Positions 8,213 through 15,909 of a stretch of DNA of 64,000 nucleotides are shown piece by piece. This DNA is from Bradyrhizobium barranii subsp. barranii. Lineage in GTDB: Bacteria; Pseudomonadota; Alphaproteobacteria; Rhizobiales; Xanthobacteraceae. The notes under the pieces were generated by a model. It saw only the letters and a program-made list of their open reading frames with translations, was not told the DNA's origin and made no database searches. The stretch lies in the NCBI RefSeq assembly GCF_017565645.3, contig NZ_CP086136.1, positions 8,167,501-8,231,500 on the forward strand, given 5' to 3'. The translations under genes were made by a program, and so were the position numbers. The number at the start of each line of letters is the position of its first letter. Within the stretch, counting starts at the first letter, position 1.

Positions 8213-8742
8213 CAATTTACTGAATGGACGGGCCGTGTTTTAAGTGCGCCACCCCCAGACCCATCCCCACCGTCATTTTCATCCTTCGGATCGGGGTCGA
8301 TCTGCTTCTTGAACCGCGCGGCGACATCCTTGATGCGAGGGAGTACCCGGCGCACTGCCTCGATGGGTTCGGCCTTGCTCGCGACGAACTCGTCGTATTC
8401 GCTGTGCCGGACGCGATGCCGCATCGTTAGGCACTCGAGAAGATCGCGGCGCATTTCAGCGTCGAAGAATGCCGGCCTGGCGTTCTCCCCCGTCAGCAGC
8501 CTCGATAGGCGGTCGATGAGATCCTTGTGCCATGCCTCGCCGGATGGCGAGAACCCGAGAAGCGCGTTCTCGATCGACGTATAACCCGCTCCCATCGCGT
8601 GCATGAACGCTCTCGAATTCCTGTAGCCATCCAGGTCGGGCGCATCGAAGCCTGCGGCCTCGAAGAGACGGATCGCCATGCCGTGGTGCATCAGCGCGTA
8701 GTCGAGGTCCTTGTCGACGTCCGTCCATCTGGCGTCGCTCAT
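8194..8742 (-). CDS. hepT: HepT-like HEPN toxin of a MntA/HepT pair
   Basis: 182 residues, mostly helical, with MRHRVRHSEYDEF near residues 107-119. This resembles the HEPN R-x4-6-H active-site motif, though the usual HxY spacing appears as HSEY. HepT proteins are RNases or RNase-like toxins neutralised by partner MntA, which AMPylates a HepT tyrosine. The ATG overlaps the stop of mntA by four bases (ATGA). About 40 C-terminal residues (acidic, Gly-rich, ending NCYTIKS) exceed the usual HepT length and run 19 bases into the 3' end of the convergent regulator gene. Confidence 0.72.
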   Translation of the reverse strand: MSDARWTDVDKDLDYALMHHGMAIRLFEAAGFDAPDLDGYRNSRAFMHAMGAGYTSIENALLGFSPSGEAWHKDLIDRLSRLLTGENARPAFFDAEMRRDLLECLTMRHRVRHSEYDEFVASKAEPIEAVRRVLPRIKDVAARFKKQIDPDPKDENDGGDGSGGGALKTRPVHSVNCYTIKS

Positions 8743-9071
8743 GGCATCTGCACCATATGACCGCGGATGCGTTCCAAAAAGCGCTCGCTCGACCTGGATT
8801 TGAGATGGATGTCCGCCGGAAGGTCCTGCCTACGGCAGGCGTCTTCCACGAATTCGAGGGCCTCCGATTCCAAATCGGCGGGAAAATCGACGACAACGTC
8901 GAGGTCGCTGTCGAACTTCATCCGATCCTCGGCAGCCGAACCGAAGATCAGAAAGCTTCCGCCACGCTCGGCGCCCAAGGCCCTCATCTCGGACATGACG
9001 AGATCGGCCGGGGCCCGCCGTCTGGCGGTTTCGCGGGATTTCCTCTCGGCAACTGTAACAATGCCGGACAC
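8739..9071 (-). CDS. mntA: MntA-like nucleotidyltransferase antitoxin
   Basis: 110 residues with a minimal nucleotidyltransferase signature, FGSAAEDRMKFDSDLDVVVD, i.e. GS-x(n)-DxD for metal and nucleotide binding. MntA antitoxins use ATP to AMPylate and inactivate HepT. It is the upstream gene of the pair, with a four-base stop/start overlap, the usual MntA-HepT arrangement. A Lys/Arg-rich N-terminus (ERKSRETARRR) precedes the fold and may be partly non-native; an internal ATG (MSEMRAL) is an alternative start. Confidence 0.75.
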   Translation of the reverse strand: MSGIVTVAERKSRETARRRAPADLVMSEMRALGAERGGSFLIFGSAAEDRMKFDSDLDVVVDFPADLESEALEFVEDACRRQDLPADIHLKSRSSERFLERIRGHMVQMP

Positions 9072-9323
9072 GGGATGTCCTCAACGAAAACTGGGTGTCG
9101 TTGGCCAAAATAAGCACTCCGTCAGCAACAAAAAAGGGCACGACTCCGGCCTCGACGGCGATGGCTACTGCTTCACGCTCCGGGCGGGAGGCTTCCCGTT
9201 CTGGCGGTAAAATCGAAAGGTACGTGCAGCTGGATCTACCGATCTGAGGCTATTATCCCTTGAAGAATGCCATCAAATATTTGACTTTGATAGCATCGCC
9301 GGCCGTCTCTGGAGGACGCCATA

Positions 9324-9570
9324 ATGGCCGATGTCACCATCCGTAACCTCTCCGAGGAGACGCATCGTGCTCTGAAAGTCCGCGCGGCGCAGCACAATCG
9401 CAGCGCGGAAGCGGAAACATTCTTGAGGCCGCCGTGCGTCCCGAGGGTCGGCTGCGGCTCGGCACCGCCCTTTCGGAGATGAGCCGGAAGATCGGCCTCA
9501 ACAATGCCGATGTCGAGGCACTTGAACATGGCCGTGCGCGCTTCCCGCTGAGCCGATGCACTTCGAATGA
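9324..9570 (+). pseudogene. FitA/StbC-type ribbon-helix-helix antitoxin, frameshifted
   Basis: The first 31 codons read MADVTIRNLSEETHRALKVR, then AAQHNRSAEAE, a classic RHH antitoxin N-terminus. A small deletion then breaks the frame. The remainder (LEAAVRPEGRLRLGTALSEM, then GLNNADVEALEHGRARFP) continues in the next frame, and a second one-base shift is needed to reach EPMHFE and the TGA that overlaps the toxin ATG. The antitoxin cannot be made as a full protein. Confidence 0.75.
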
Positions 9571-9665
9571 TCTTGCTCGATACCAATGTGGTCTCCGAGG
9601 CGATGAAGCCCGAACCGCATCCATCGGTCCGTAACTGGCTCGACGCCCAGGCGGCCGAAACGGCA
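9567..9665 (+). pseudogene. FitB/VapC-type PIN toxin, N-terminal fragment
   Basis: Starts MILLDTNVVSEAMKPEPHPS with the first PIN-domain aspartate (LLDTN), reaches about AQAAET, then loses similarity. The rest of the PIN domain, including the other acidic residues, is absent and the following bases are antisense to the phosphoesterase gene. ATG overlaps the antitoxin stop (ATGA). The toxin is thus dead as well. Confidence 0.7.
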
Positions 9666-9703
9666 CCGAGAGTTTCGCCTGACTGGACGTGCCGCAGCAG
9701 GGC

Positions 9704-10171
9704 CTATCCGACGGCAAGATCGTGGATGATTGGTTTCAGTCCGTCGGACGTGACTTCGAGGCTCGCAAGCGTAATCGGTAGCTTGAAGCGTCGGCGCCCA
9801 GCACTTCCTGGATTTACGTATAGCAAGCCGTCGACGGTGTTGATCTTCGGCACGTGGGAGTGGCCGGAAATAATGACATCGATGCCCTCTGCTACGGGAT
9901 CGACCTGCAAGGTGTTGAGGTCGTGCAGAATGTAGAACAGCCGTCCGGCGAGCCGCACGAACTCGGTTTCGGCAAATTCGGTGGCCCACTCGCCCGTATC
10001 CACGTTCCCTCTGATCGCCGTGACGGGGGCAATTCTACGCAGTACGGTGATGATCTCGGGATCGCCGATGTCGCCGCAGTGAATGATGTGATCGACATCG
10101 GCCAGCACGCGCAGCGCCTCCGGCCTAAGCAGGCCGTGCGTGTCGGAGATGATACCGATCGTGAAGATCAT
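9704..10171 (-). CDS. YfcE/MJ0936-family metallophosphoesterase
   Basis: 155 residues from ATG 10171. The metal-binding motifs are in order: IGIISDTHG, HCGDIGD, AIRGNVD and ISGHSHVP, the calcineurin-like phosphoesterase set in its small single-domain form. These enzymes hydrolyse phosphodiesters with a dinuclear metal site; the natural substrate is not predictable. A longer frame extends to 10387, but its extra residues are the misread remnant of a ku tail, so the internal ATG is right. Confidence 0.88.
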   Translation of the reverse strand: MIFTIGIISDTHGLLRPEALRVLADVDHIIHCGDIGDPEIITVLRRIAPVTAIRGNVDTGEWATEFAETEFVRLAGRLFYILHDLNTLQVDPVAEGIDVIISGHSHVPKINTVDGLLYVNPGSAGRRRFKLPITLASLEVTSDGLKPIIHDLAVG

Positions 10172-10224
10172 CGAAGCGTCCGGACGAAGCACCCTATCGC
10201 GCCGATGTCCCGAACAACAGCCGC

Positions 10225-10372
10225 CTAGGCCGACTTCCGCCGCTCGCCCGTCGCGGGCTTCTTGGCCGCCGCTTCCTTCTCCGGCTTCTTGCCGACGATC
10301 GGCATCAACATCTCTTTTTAGCCCGCCGCCTTGCGGGGCTTCTTGGCAGGCTTGCCCGCCTTCAGGTGCCGC
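10225..10372 (-). pseudogene. Remnant of a second ku gene, C-terminal tail
   Basis: The minus strand reads AKKPRKAAG-stop-KEMLMPIVGKK, then PEKEAAAKKPA and ERRKSA-stop. This aligns with the end of the intact Ku at 514-1443 (KKASAGQKEMLMPIAGKK, then AAKEAAVKKPA and ARRKSA). A TAA replaces the glutamine codon and the frame breaks further upstream. Nothing of the Ku core remains. Part of this sequence is otherwise misread as an N-terminal extension of the phosphoesterase. Confidence 0.8.
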
Positions 10373-10481
10373 GGAACACGTGGACAAGCTCCGATCCCGC
10401 CGATTGTGAATCCCTGCCCTGTGCTAACCGCCTGGAACGACGGAGGGGGCGGAAGGATTCGTCCCGGCAGGAGCAACCTCG

Positions 10482-10748
10482 ATGCTGATTACGAAAGAAC
10501 GACGGCCGGCGATTCGCACCCTGCGAGGTTGGGCCATCAACGTGCTGCAGGAGGCCGGCGCTATCCACGAATGCGAAGAGCACGGCTGGGCGCAGGACCG
10601 CGCCGATCCTCATGCCCGAGAACGCGCCTTCGACATCGCCCGCCAGGATCCGCCGTCCGGCATCTCGCCGGAGGAAGCCGTCACGGAGATCTGCGACGTG
10701 CTCGGATCGATCGGCGACACTTGTCCCGAATGCCCGCCCCAACACTGA
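10482..10748 (+). CDS. Small conserved hypothetical protein, acidic
   Basis: 88 residues (MLITKERRPAIRTLRGWAIN...), no signal peptide or membrane span. The central part is His/Asp/Glu-rich (ECEEHGWAQDRADPHARERA) and the C-terminus has a Cys pair (DTCPECPPQH) that could bind metal. It stands alone, with GGAGCAACCTCG upstream as a moderate ribosome-binding region. This type of protein recurs in Bradyrhizobium genomes without assigned function. Confidence 0.68.
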   Translation: MLITKERRPAIRTLRGWAINVLQEAGAIHECEEHGWAQDRADPHARERAFDIARQDPPSGISPEEAVTEICDVLGSIGDTCPECPPQH

Positions 10749-10936
10749 GCGCGCAAGAAAGAAAACATTTTTGCGGCGCCGCAACGCGCTCGGTTCCAAA
10801 TCGTGAAGCTGCTCACGTCGTTTTTCTTCTTGGCGGCTCCGATCGCCTGGACCTAACTTAATCCGTCGCCGCGCGGCCCGAGGCACTATCGGCGACGAGA
10901 ACACGCGTTGTGGTCCGCCCTAGGAGGAAGCTGCGC

Positions 10937-11155
10937 ATGTCGAAACGGCGTCGTTTCAAGCAATCAAATTTTCTCAAAGACCGGCTTGCCATTTTCGCGA
11001 AGGAAGCCCTTAAGAAGGCATCGAATCTTCCGCCCGGCACCGCTCGCGAAGAGATGCTCAAAAAAGTCCGCCAAGCAGACATCGCGTGCCACGTGGACGA
11101 ATGGGCCCACTCGCGCGGACCGCAGCCGCCGACCTGGAGCAACGACGATCCATGA
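10937..11155 (+). CDS. RRRFKQ-family small helical protein (family A), copy 1
   Basis: 72 residues: MSKRRRFKQSNFLKDRLAIF, then a helical region with LPPGTAREEMLKKVRQAD and a Trp-containing end (VDEWAHSRGPQPP). At least three relatives lie in this window (16163-16362 broken, 39923-40120, 40485-40688). They share the basic RRRFKQ start, a central LPxGxxRExxxRxARQAE and a C-terminal EWxxSPGLxPP. A strong TAGGAGGAA precedes the ATG. The stop overlaps the next gene by ATGA. The function is unknown; the basic N-terminus could bind nucleic acid or membrane lipid. Confidence 0.8.
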   Translation: MSKRRRFKQSNFLKDRLAIFAKEALKKASNLPPGTAREEMLKKVRQADIACHVDEWAHSRGPQPPTWSNDDP

Positions 11156-11361
11156 AAGCGCTCGACGACCGGACGATTGCCAATCTCGAAGTCGCCCTCG
11201 AAGAAGCTTGTCGGTCTCTCCCTCACGGCGGTGCCCATGAAATCAGAAGGGAGATCGCACAAAAGCTGCTCGATAGCGCCGCCCACGGGAATAAGACCTT
11301 GTCCGGATTGATAGAGGTCGCGCGCGCGGCACTGGCCGAAGCGATCAAGGAATTCGCCTAA
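11152..11361 (+). CDS. DRTIANLEVALE-family small helical protein (family B), copy 1
   Basis: 69 residues beginning MKALDDRTIANLEVALEEAC, wholly helical, with HEIRREIAQKLLDSA and an alanine-rich end. A relative with the same DRRTLANMEAALE start lies at 19383-19607. The ATG overlaps the stop of the family A gene (ATGA), so translation is probably coupled. The function is unknown; no catalytic motif is seen. Confidence 0.78.
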   Translation: MKALDDRTIANLEVALEEACRSLPHGGAHEIRREIAQKLLDSAAHGNKTLSGLIEVARAALAEAIKEFA

Positions 11362-11537
11362 CTGCGCGATTCCGTCGATGCTCCGCCTCCTGATCAGCGA
11401 GCGAGGAGCGGGGCCGCGTTATCGGCTCGCATGCCTTGGACCTCGCATCGCTCCCGCGTTAAGAGACGTCCTGAGATTGGAACCGGCGGCCGTTCCCAGT
11501 CTTAAAACGAATATTTCCGTTCTACGGGAGGAGCATC

Positions 11538-11840
11538 ATGCCTCGTGGCGACAAGTCAAGTTACACCGACAAGCAGAAGCGACAGGCCGAGCATATCGAA
11601 GAAGGCTACGAACACCGTGGCGTTCCGGAGAAGGAAGCCGAGCGGCGCGCGTGGGCGACCGTAAACAAGGAAACCCACGGCGGGAAGAAGAGCGGCTCGG
11701 GTCGCGGCACTGAGGAAGATCATTCGCCGTCCCGCAAAGGTGGTCGATTGGGTGGCGCGGCTTCGGCCAAGCGGCCGGCATCGGAGCGTTCGAGGTCCGC
11801 CAAAAAGGCGGCCAAGACCAGAAAACGACGCGCTGCGTAA
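11538..11840 (+). CDS. Basic 'plasmid stabilisation'-type protein
   Basis: 100 residues, starting MPRGDKSSYTDKQKRQAEHI with the motif HIEEGYEHRGVPEKEAERRAWATVNKE, continuing into a Gly/Ser/Lys/Arg-rich C-terminus (KKAAKTRKRRAA). Proteins with this core are widespread in rhizobia and often labelled plasmid stabilisation proteins, but no partner toxin is present. The basic tail suggests nucleic-acid binding. GGGAGGAGC precedes the ATG. Confidence 0.8.
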   Translation: MPRGDKSSYTDKQKRQAEHIEEGYEHRGVPEKEAERRAWATVNKETHGGKKSGSGRGTEEDHSPSRKGGRLGGAASAKRPASERSRSAKKAAKTRKRRAA

Positions 11841-12046
11841 AGTCGCCGAAAGGAGAGCAAGATAGGTCTCGAAGCTTTTTCCTTGGAGCGATTGTCCTCC
11901 TCACGACACTGATCTTATGGCGTTCTCAGCTATCGCTATCGAACCCGGGCGCTGGATCGCGTAGAAGGCGTCACGCGCAAAGGTACCGAATGAACGAAAC
12001 CTAGCCCGACCCGATCGGCCTAGTCGACGTCGATTACACCAACTCG

Positions 12047-12499
12047 TCACATCTTTCCTGCCACGATATCGATCAGAGCTATGCCGAGATCTGGCTTCTT
12101 CTTCCGTCTGAGGTGAGCTGGCGTGTCCGCGACGATAACCTCGAGCGTCGGTCGAACCTTTCCTTCGAGAAGATGCCCGCCCCGGGTTGTACCGTCGGCC
12201 AGACCCAGGACCACATGCACGTGGAGGCTTGCCTTTCCGTCGTCGCCGACCGCAATATCGCCGATCGCGCTCAGCACCTCGCACTGCTCCGCGATCTCGA
12301 TCTTCTTATAAGTCTTTTTCTCGAAATCGAACCAGCCAACGGTCGCCCTTTCAAAAGCGCCGATGGCGGTGAGCGACGCCGCCGTGATTCCAGCGTCGTT
12401 TGCGAATTTGGTGAGCGTAGTGAACGCTTCCTCCCCGGAATCGAGGATGACAACGCGGGCTTTCGAACCCGCCTCGCCTGATAATTTGGTGCTCTTCAT
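12047..12499 (-). CDS. PPC/DUF296-domain protein
   Basis: 150 residues from ATG 12499. The PPC domain (plants and prokaryotes conserved, DUF296) shows ARVVILDSGEEAFTTL, ITAASLTAIGAFERATVGWF and the signature HVHVVLGLADGTTRGGHLLEG, including the conserved histidines and GGHL. PPC proteins are trimers; plant versions carry AT-hook DNA-binding parts that are lacking here. The ATG is five bases after the stop of the PfpI-family gene, so the two are probably co-transcribed. Confidence 0.85.
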   Translation of the reverse strand: MKSTKLSGEAGSKARVVILDSGEEAFTTLTKFANDAGITAASLTAIGAFERATVGWFDFEKKTYKKIEIAEQCEVLSAIGDIAVGDDGKASLHVHVVLGLADGTTRGGHLLEGKVRPTLEVIVADTPAHLRRKKKPDLGIALIDIVAGKM

Positions 12500-12504
12500 C
12501 GTCG

Positions 12505-13065
12505 TTAGGCCGCGCTGCGCTGGGTATGTCGACCTTCCTTGACCTCTTCCACGATCTTGGCGCAGAAGGCCTCGAGATCGCCGGGGTTGCGAGAAGTGAT
12601 GACGCCCTGATCGACGACGACCTCTGCATCTTCCCACTTCGCACCGGCGTTCGCGACATCCGTCTTGATCGACTTGAAGGAGGTCATCTTGCGACCTTTC
12701 GCGATGCCGGTCTCGATGAGAAGCCAAGGGGCGTGGCAGACGGCCGCGACGATCTTCTTGGCATCGAAGATATCCTTGATGAACTTCAGCGCTTTGGACT
12801 CGACCCGCAGAAGATCCGGATTGATCTGCCCGCCAGGCAATACGATCGCGTCGTAGTCGGCGGCCGATGCCTCGTCGCGCGTCTTGTCGACCTTCACCGG
12901 TCGCCCCCAATCCTTCTTGTCCCAGCCCTTGATCTCGCCTGCGGCGAGCGAGACGACATCGACCGTTGCGCCAGCCTTCTTCAAGCGCTCCTGCGGCACT
13001 TCCAGCTCGGCCTGCTCGAAGCCGTTCGTGGCGAGAATGGCGATCTTTTTGCCGGTCAGATCCAT
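12505..13065 (-). CDS. PfpI/DJ-1 family protein (YhbO-like)
   Basis: 186 residues with the DJ-1/PfpI fold. The acidic residue of NGFEQAELEVP and the nucleophilic cysteine of AAVCHAPWLLIE, followed by its histidine, form the usual active site; GGQINPDLLR and VTSRNPGDLEAF-like segments are typical. Bacterial members protect proteins and nucleic acids from glyoxal-type damage or act as stress peptidases. It leads a two-gene unit with the PPC protein. No EcfG-type promoter with correct spacing was found upstream. Confidence 0.9.
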   Translation of the reverse strand: MDLTGKKIAILATNGFEQAELEVPQERLKKAGATVDVVSLAAGEIKGWDKKDWGRPVKVDKTRDEASAADYDAIVLPGGQINPDLLRVESKALKFIKDIFDAKKIVAAVCHAPWLLIETGIAKGRKMTSFKSIKTDVANAGAKWEDAEVVVDQGVITSRNPGDLEAFCAKIVEEVKEGRHTQRSAA

Positions 13066-13224
13066 GGGTCCAATCCTTCGTTTCGGGGGTTGTCCAACAA
13101 TCGACCGTCTCGAACATCGTTCCTGAAAAGCGGAAACAGTCGAGAATTTGGATCCGACCGCCGAGACGAAGGTTATGAGGGTTAGAAGCCGGAGCGTCTC
13201 GCATGACCAGCAGGTTCCACGGAG

Positions 13225-13401
13225 GTCGTCAACGTCACAGGAGCAGCTTCCGGCATCGGAGAAGCGACAGCACGCCGCTTCGTTAAAGAGGGCGCGAAGA
13301 ATAGCCGCGCAGCGCCTTTCACCGTCCTACTTTGCGAGCGCCGTGTCGTCGAAGCGTGCATAGATAGTGCTCGGTCCGGAGTCCGAATCGAGCAGCTTTA
13401 G
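13225..13401 (+). pseudogene. N-terminal fragment of a short-chain dehydrogenase
   Basis: The frame reads VVNVTGAASGIGEATARRFV, then KEGAK, the Rossmann first strand and the TGxxxGIG cofactor motif of SDR enzymes. Similarity then ends; the rest has no NAG or YxxxK motif and stops at 13401. No start codon or ribosome-binding site precedes it. Confidence 0.55.
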
Positions 13402-13771
13402 TCATACTGCTGTCGCTCTGGCCATCGCCATTGGATCGGCAATCACGTCAGAGCGCCTCGGCCTCCCGAAGGACGACCTGTTGCGATTCCACAGCTAGGC
13501 CACACCCGCCGCTGGATCGTGCGGCAGGTGAACCAATACAAGCGGTAGGCGGATCGCCTAGAGCGAGTGTTCGGCAGCGTCCCTGACCGAACACTCTCCA
13601 CCACCAAACTAGTGTACGGCCTGGCTAGTGCGTCCTCGGCCTTCGGAACATCCTCAGGCAGTGGTAGCGGCGCCGCGGTTGCTTCCACGGTGGAATGCGA
13701 GGCGTAATGGTGCAGCAAAGCAGTTCACGACCTTTACTATACCGACTACTCCGGGCGCTTTAGTAATGAAC
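13402..13771. other. Intergenic stretch, no gene seen
   Basis: No open frame with coding character; a GAGCGAGTGTTCGGCAGCG...CCTGACCGAACACTC inverted motif lies around 13561-13600 but lacks a U-tract. Confidence 0.45.
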
Positions 13772-13801
13772 AAGGGCCGCTGCTCAGAGACAGCGGCCCT
13801 T
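13772..13801 (-). terminator. Hairpin terminator downstream of csbD
   Basis: Perfect 11-bp stem AAGGGCCGCTG/CAGCGGCCCTT with an 8-base loop, 26 bases past the csbD stop. An almost identical stem recurs at 16933-16962. Confidence 0.65.
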
Positions 13802-13827
13802 CGGATTTCAACCAGCAATGTCCGTCA

Positions 13828-14031
13828 TCACCATTTTTGGCGACCGTACCATTCATCCACTTCCTTTTGCGCCTGATCCTTGGCGTAGCCGTACCGTTGC
13901 TGCAATCTCCCTTCGAGTTGCTCTTGCTTCCCGTTGATCACATCAAGATCATCGTCGGTAAGCTTGCCCCACTGTTCCTTCACTTTGCCCTTCATCTGCT
14001 TCCAGTTGCCTTCAACGCGGTTCCAGTCCAT
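13828..14031 (-). CDS. csbD: CsbD-family stress protein
   Basis: 67 residues from ATG 14031, beginning MDWNRVEGNWKQMKGKVKEQ, then WGKLTDDDLDVI and ending YGYAKDQAQKEVDEWYG. This is the full CsbD domain, a small hydrophilic helical protein induced in the general stress response and among the most abundant stress proteins in many bacteria; its biochemical role is unknown. A perfect EcfG-type promoter lies 32 bases upstream and a hairpin downstream, so it is a monocistronic unit. Confidence 0.92.
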   Translation of the reverse strand: MDWNRVEGNWKQMKGKVKEQWGKLTDDDLDVINGKQEQLEGRLQQRYGYAKDQAQKEVDEWYGRQKW

Positions 14032-14062
14032 GGCGCTCCTCCTTGAACGACTAAGATCGATC

Positions 14063-14087
14063 AACGGAGCTCGCCGACGCTGGTTCC
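14063..14087 (-). promoter_or_regulatory. EcfG-type promoter for csbD
   Basis: Minus strand GGAAC-N16-CGTT, perfect match; the -10 ends 31 bases before the csbD ATG. Confidence 0.72.
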
Positions 14088-14328
14088 TCGGTGAGGATAG
14101 CGTCAATCAGGCGCGGGCGCAGTGTTTAAAACTGGACCGACGCGCCGACGGTGAGACGCCACGCGCTTGGTCCGCGAGGCGATCAACTCCGTTCCGGCGA
14201 AGCGGCCCACATGGTAACTTAACCCACTCTGGCGCTCGCCCTGCGGGAACGCGGCGCTGATTTACTCTGCCGCCTTTTAGCTGCACGTTTGATTTGCTCT
14301 GCCTCAAATTGCGTCCGACCAAAAGAAA

Positions 14329-14350
14329 AGCCCGGCAGTGATGCCGGGCT
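14329..14350 (-). terminator. Rho-independent terminator
   Basis: Stem AGCCCGGCA/TGCCGGGCT with a four-base loop, followed on the minus strand by TTTCTTTTGG. It sits 33 bases beyond the stop of the short minus-strand frame at 14383-14472, and is the main reason that frame is listed. Confidence 0.6.
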
Positions 14351-14382
14351 TGAGGTCATGAAAAACGTTTACGTGATGCAGG

Positions 14383-14472
14383 TTAGTAGCGATAATTTTT
14401 CCCCTTATTCCAATATCCTTTGATGAACACGCGTTCGCGGATGACGAACGACAAGCGATAGCGAGGGCTCAA
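14383..14472 (-). CDS. Possible short basic peptide
   Basis: 29 codons from a TTG at 14472, rich in Arg, Lys and Tyr (RYRLSFVIRERVFIKGYW, then NKGKNYRY) and ended by TAA before a terminator-like hairpin. Composition looks coding, but no ATG start or clear ribosome-binding site is present. It could be the 3' end of a decayed gene. Confidence 0.25.
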   Translation of the reverse strand: MSPRYRLSFVIRERVFIKGYWNKGKNYRY

Positions 14473-14585
14473 AGCGATCAGAACCGCTGTGCATCGGTAC
14501 GGCGGCTCCTGGGCAGCCTATTGACCAACCTATTGGGTCCGGGCCGGGTCCCTCCGGCAAGCACCAGCGGCTGGCTCGGCATCCG

Positions 14586-15078
14586 ATGAGCGCCTATCCT
14601 GTCGTCATGATCAATAACACCGCCCTCACCCGCCGCCGCTCCGACAATCCGCACGAGGAGAGTTGGCACATCTATTCCGGCGACGTCCGCATCGGGACCA
14701 TCGGCGCGCGCGCCGGCGTGCCTGTGCACGCCGATCAATGGGGTTGGTCGATCGGCTTTTATCCCGGCATGGAGCCAGGCACATGGCTAAGTGGCATAGC
14801 CGCCACTCGAAGCCGCGCGCGAGGCTTTCGAGACCGCATGGTCGGAGCTACAGCCGAGCATTCCCAACAATGCCTTCGCCGAATGGCGCCACGATCGGGA
14901 CTGGCGGGCCGAGGTTGCGGCCAAGCGGGCGCGGGGCGAGAAGCTCGACAGCGAAATCCGGAGCACGTTGATGCGCTGCGTCTGCGGCACCACATTCGAC
15001 AGCTGGAAGCCGGCGGAGAGCTACCAGCACCGCGCAAACATCACCGCCGCGCGGGCGGCCAATGGGATACGCCGATGA
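14586..15078 (+). pseudogene. Frameshifted hypothetical gene, full-length copy of the 38.0 kb pair
   Basis: The first ~75 codons (MSAYPVVMINNTALTRRRSD...GWSIGFYPGMEPGTW) are open. At ~14802 the DNA lacks two bases present in the second copy (CCACTCGAA instead of CCACCTTCGAA), which throws the rest out of frame. Restored, the C-terminal part reads FEAAREAFETAWSELQPSIP, then NNAFAEWRHDRDWR and CVCGTTFDSWKPAESY, and stops in an ATGA overlap with the next gene. The Cys pair CVCG suggests a metal site. Function unknown; the copy at 37995 has lost its N-terminus instead. Confidence 0.75.
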
Positions 15079-15332
15079 AGCACACCGAAGAACGACCTGA
15101 CCCGGAAGCGGCCGCGCGCAAGCTCGTCGAGCTCGCAGCGAGCGTCGCCCCTGTCCAGGACGGCCGGATCTATATCGAGAGGATCAACGCGCCCTTCTTG
15201 TTCAAGCTGAAGGGCAGCGGCAGCGAATTCGGCGCCGGGCTCAAACACGCGATCGAGCGCGGCTGGCTCCAGATGCACGAGAGCGGGACTTACGTGCGCT
15301 TGCTAGGCCCGGGCGGCCTACTCACTCAATAG
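15075..15332 (+). CDS. Small conserved protein, partner of the 14.6 kb gene
   Basis: 85 residues (MKHTEERPDPEAAARKLVEL...). The core RIYIERINAPFLFKLKGSGS, then EFGAGLKHAIERGWLQMHES reads like a compact alpha/beta domain. A copy at 38374-38643 is about 80% identical by eye. In both places the start codon overlaps the end of the same upstream gene, so the two proteins were probably made together. Function unknown. Confidence 0.75.
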   Translation: MKHTEERPDPEAAARKLVELAASVAPVQDGRIYIERINAPFLFKLKGSGSEFGAGLKHAIERGWLQMHESGTYVRLLGPGGLLTQ

Positions 15333-15406
15333 ATCAGGGTAAAGGACAACCAGCCCGAGAGAAGCGCGCAAAAACCAATTCCCACATAAGGCAATGCAAG
15401 GCGCAT
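15326..15406 (-). CDS. 26-residue single-span membrane peptide
   Basis: MRLALPYVGIGFCALLSGWL, then SFTLIY and a stop: almost entirely one transmembrane helix. GGAGGG stands seven bases before the ATG, an excellent ribosome-binding site for such a short frame. Its last seven bases overlap the end of the convergent gene. Very short hydrophobic proteins of this kind occur repeatedly in this region. Confidence 0.5.
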   Translation of the reverse strand: MRLALPYVGIGFCALLSGWLSFTLIY

Positions 15407-15521
15407 CGGGTATTCCCTCCGAGTCGCGAAATATGCCGCCAATCTTTGATGGCAGTTGGCCAGCGACAACGAATCTGAAGTTGTATCTTCGGGAGGAAAG
15501 AGGCAGCCAACTGCCGCGGCC

Positions 15522-15656
15522 TTAGTTCATCTTGCGCCTGAGCTTCCGAACGATCTCACGAAGCTCAGCGACATAATCCTCAATGATCCGCCGCGCTTCC
15601 TCCAAGCGAGACGGCTTGGGCTCTTTGGGCTCGCTCTGTTCCTCAGGCTTTCCCAT
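15522..15656 (-). CDS. 44-residue charged helical protein
   Basis: MGKPEEQSEPKEPKPSRLEE, then ARRIIEDYVAELREIVRKLRRKMN. An acidic, proline-rich head is followed by an amphipathic helix with a basic end. The clean start/stop and strongly coding composition support it; no domain is known. Confidence 0.6.
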   Translation of the reverse strand: MGKPEEQSEPKEPKPSRLEEARRIIEDYVAELREIVRKLRRKMN

Positions 15657-15733
15657 GAGGCCCAGCGTGTCTGATGGCGGCCAGCGTCTCTTGATCTAAA
15701 TCAAATCAGGCCGAGCCGCCAACTGAGGCGGCC

Positions 15734-15820
15734 TCAAATCGTCAATATTAGCCAAACGATTAGGCCAGCGTTCACGGTGCCTACGGTGACAATGCCTGCC
15801 TGAATAAGTCGCTCGGTCAT
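15734..15820 (-). CDS. 28-residue single-span membrane peptide
   Basis: MTERLIQAGIVTVGTVNAGL, then IVWLILTI: one hydrophobic helix after a short polar start. GAGGGA lies six bases before the ATG. Similar in style to the peptides at 15326-15406 and 17362-17448. Confidence 0.5.
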   Translation of the reverse strand: MTERLIQAGIVTVGTVNAGLIVWLILTI

Positions 15821-15909
15821 GGCGTTCCCTCGCGAATTTGAGGGAAAATTATGCACCAACTAAAATTAGGCACCAACTAAAAGTGGTGTCCATGCAGATT
15901 GTGCCACTT

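Noticed and set aside
13065..13125. EcfG-type promoter before the PfpI/PPC pair
   Set aside because: The two boxes are present but the spacing is 19 bases, outside the 16-17 seen elsewhere.
12505..13204. Upstream part of a 385-codon minus-strand frame (12047-13204)
   Set aside because: Only its last 150 codons (PPC domain) are real; the part overlapping the PfpI gene is an out-of-frame reading.
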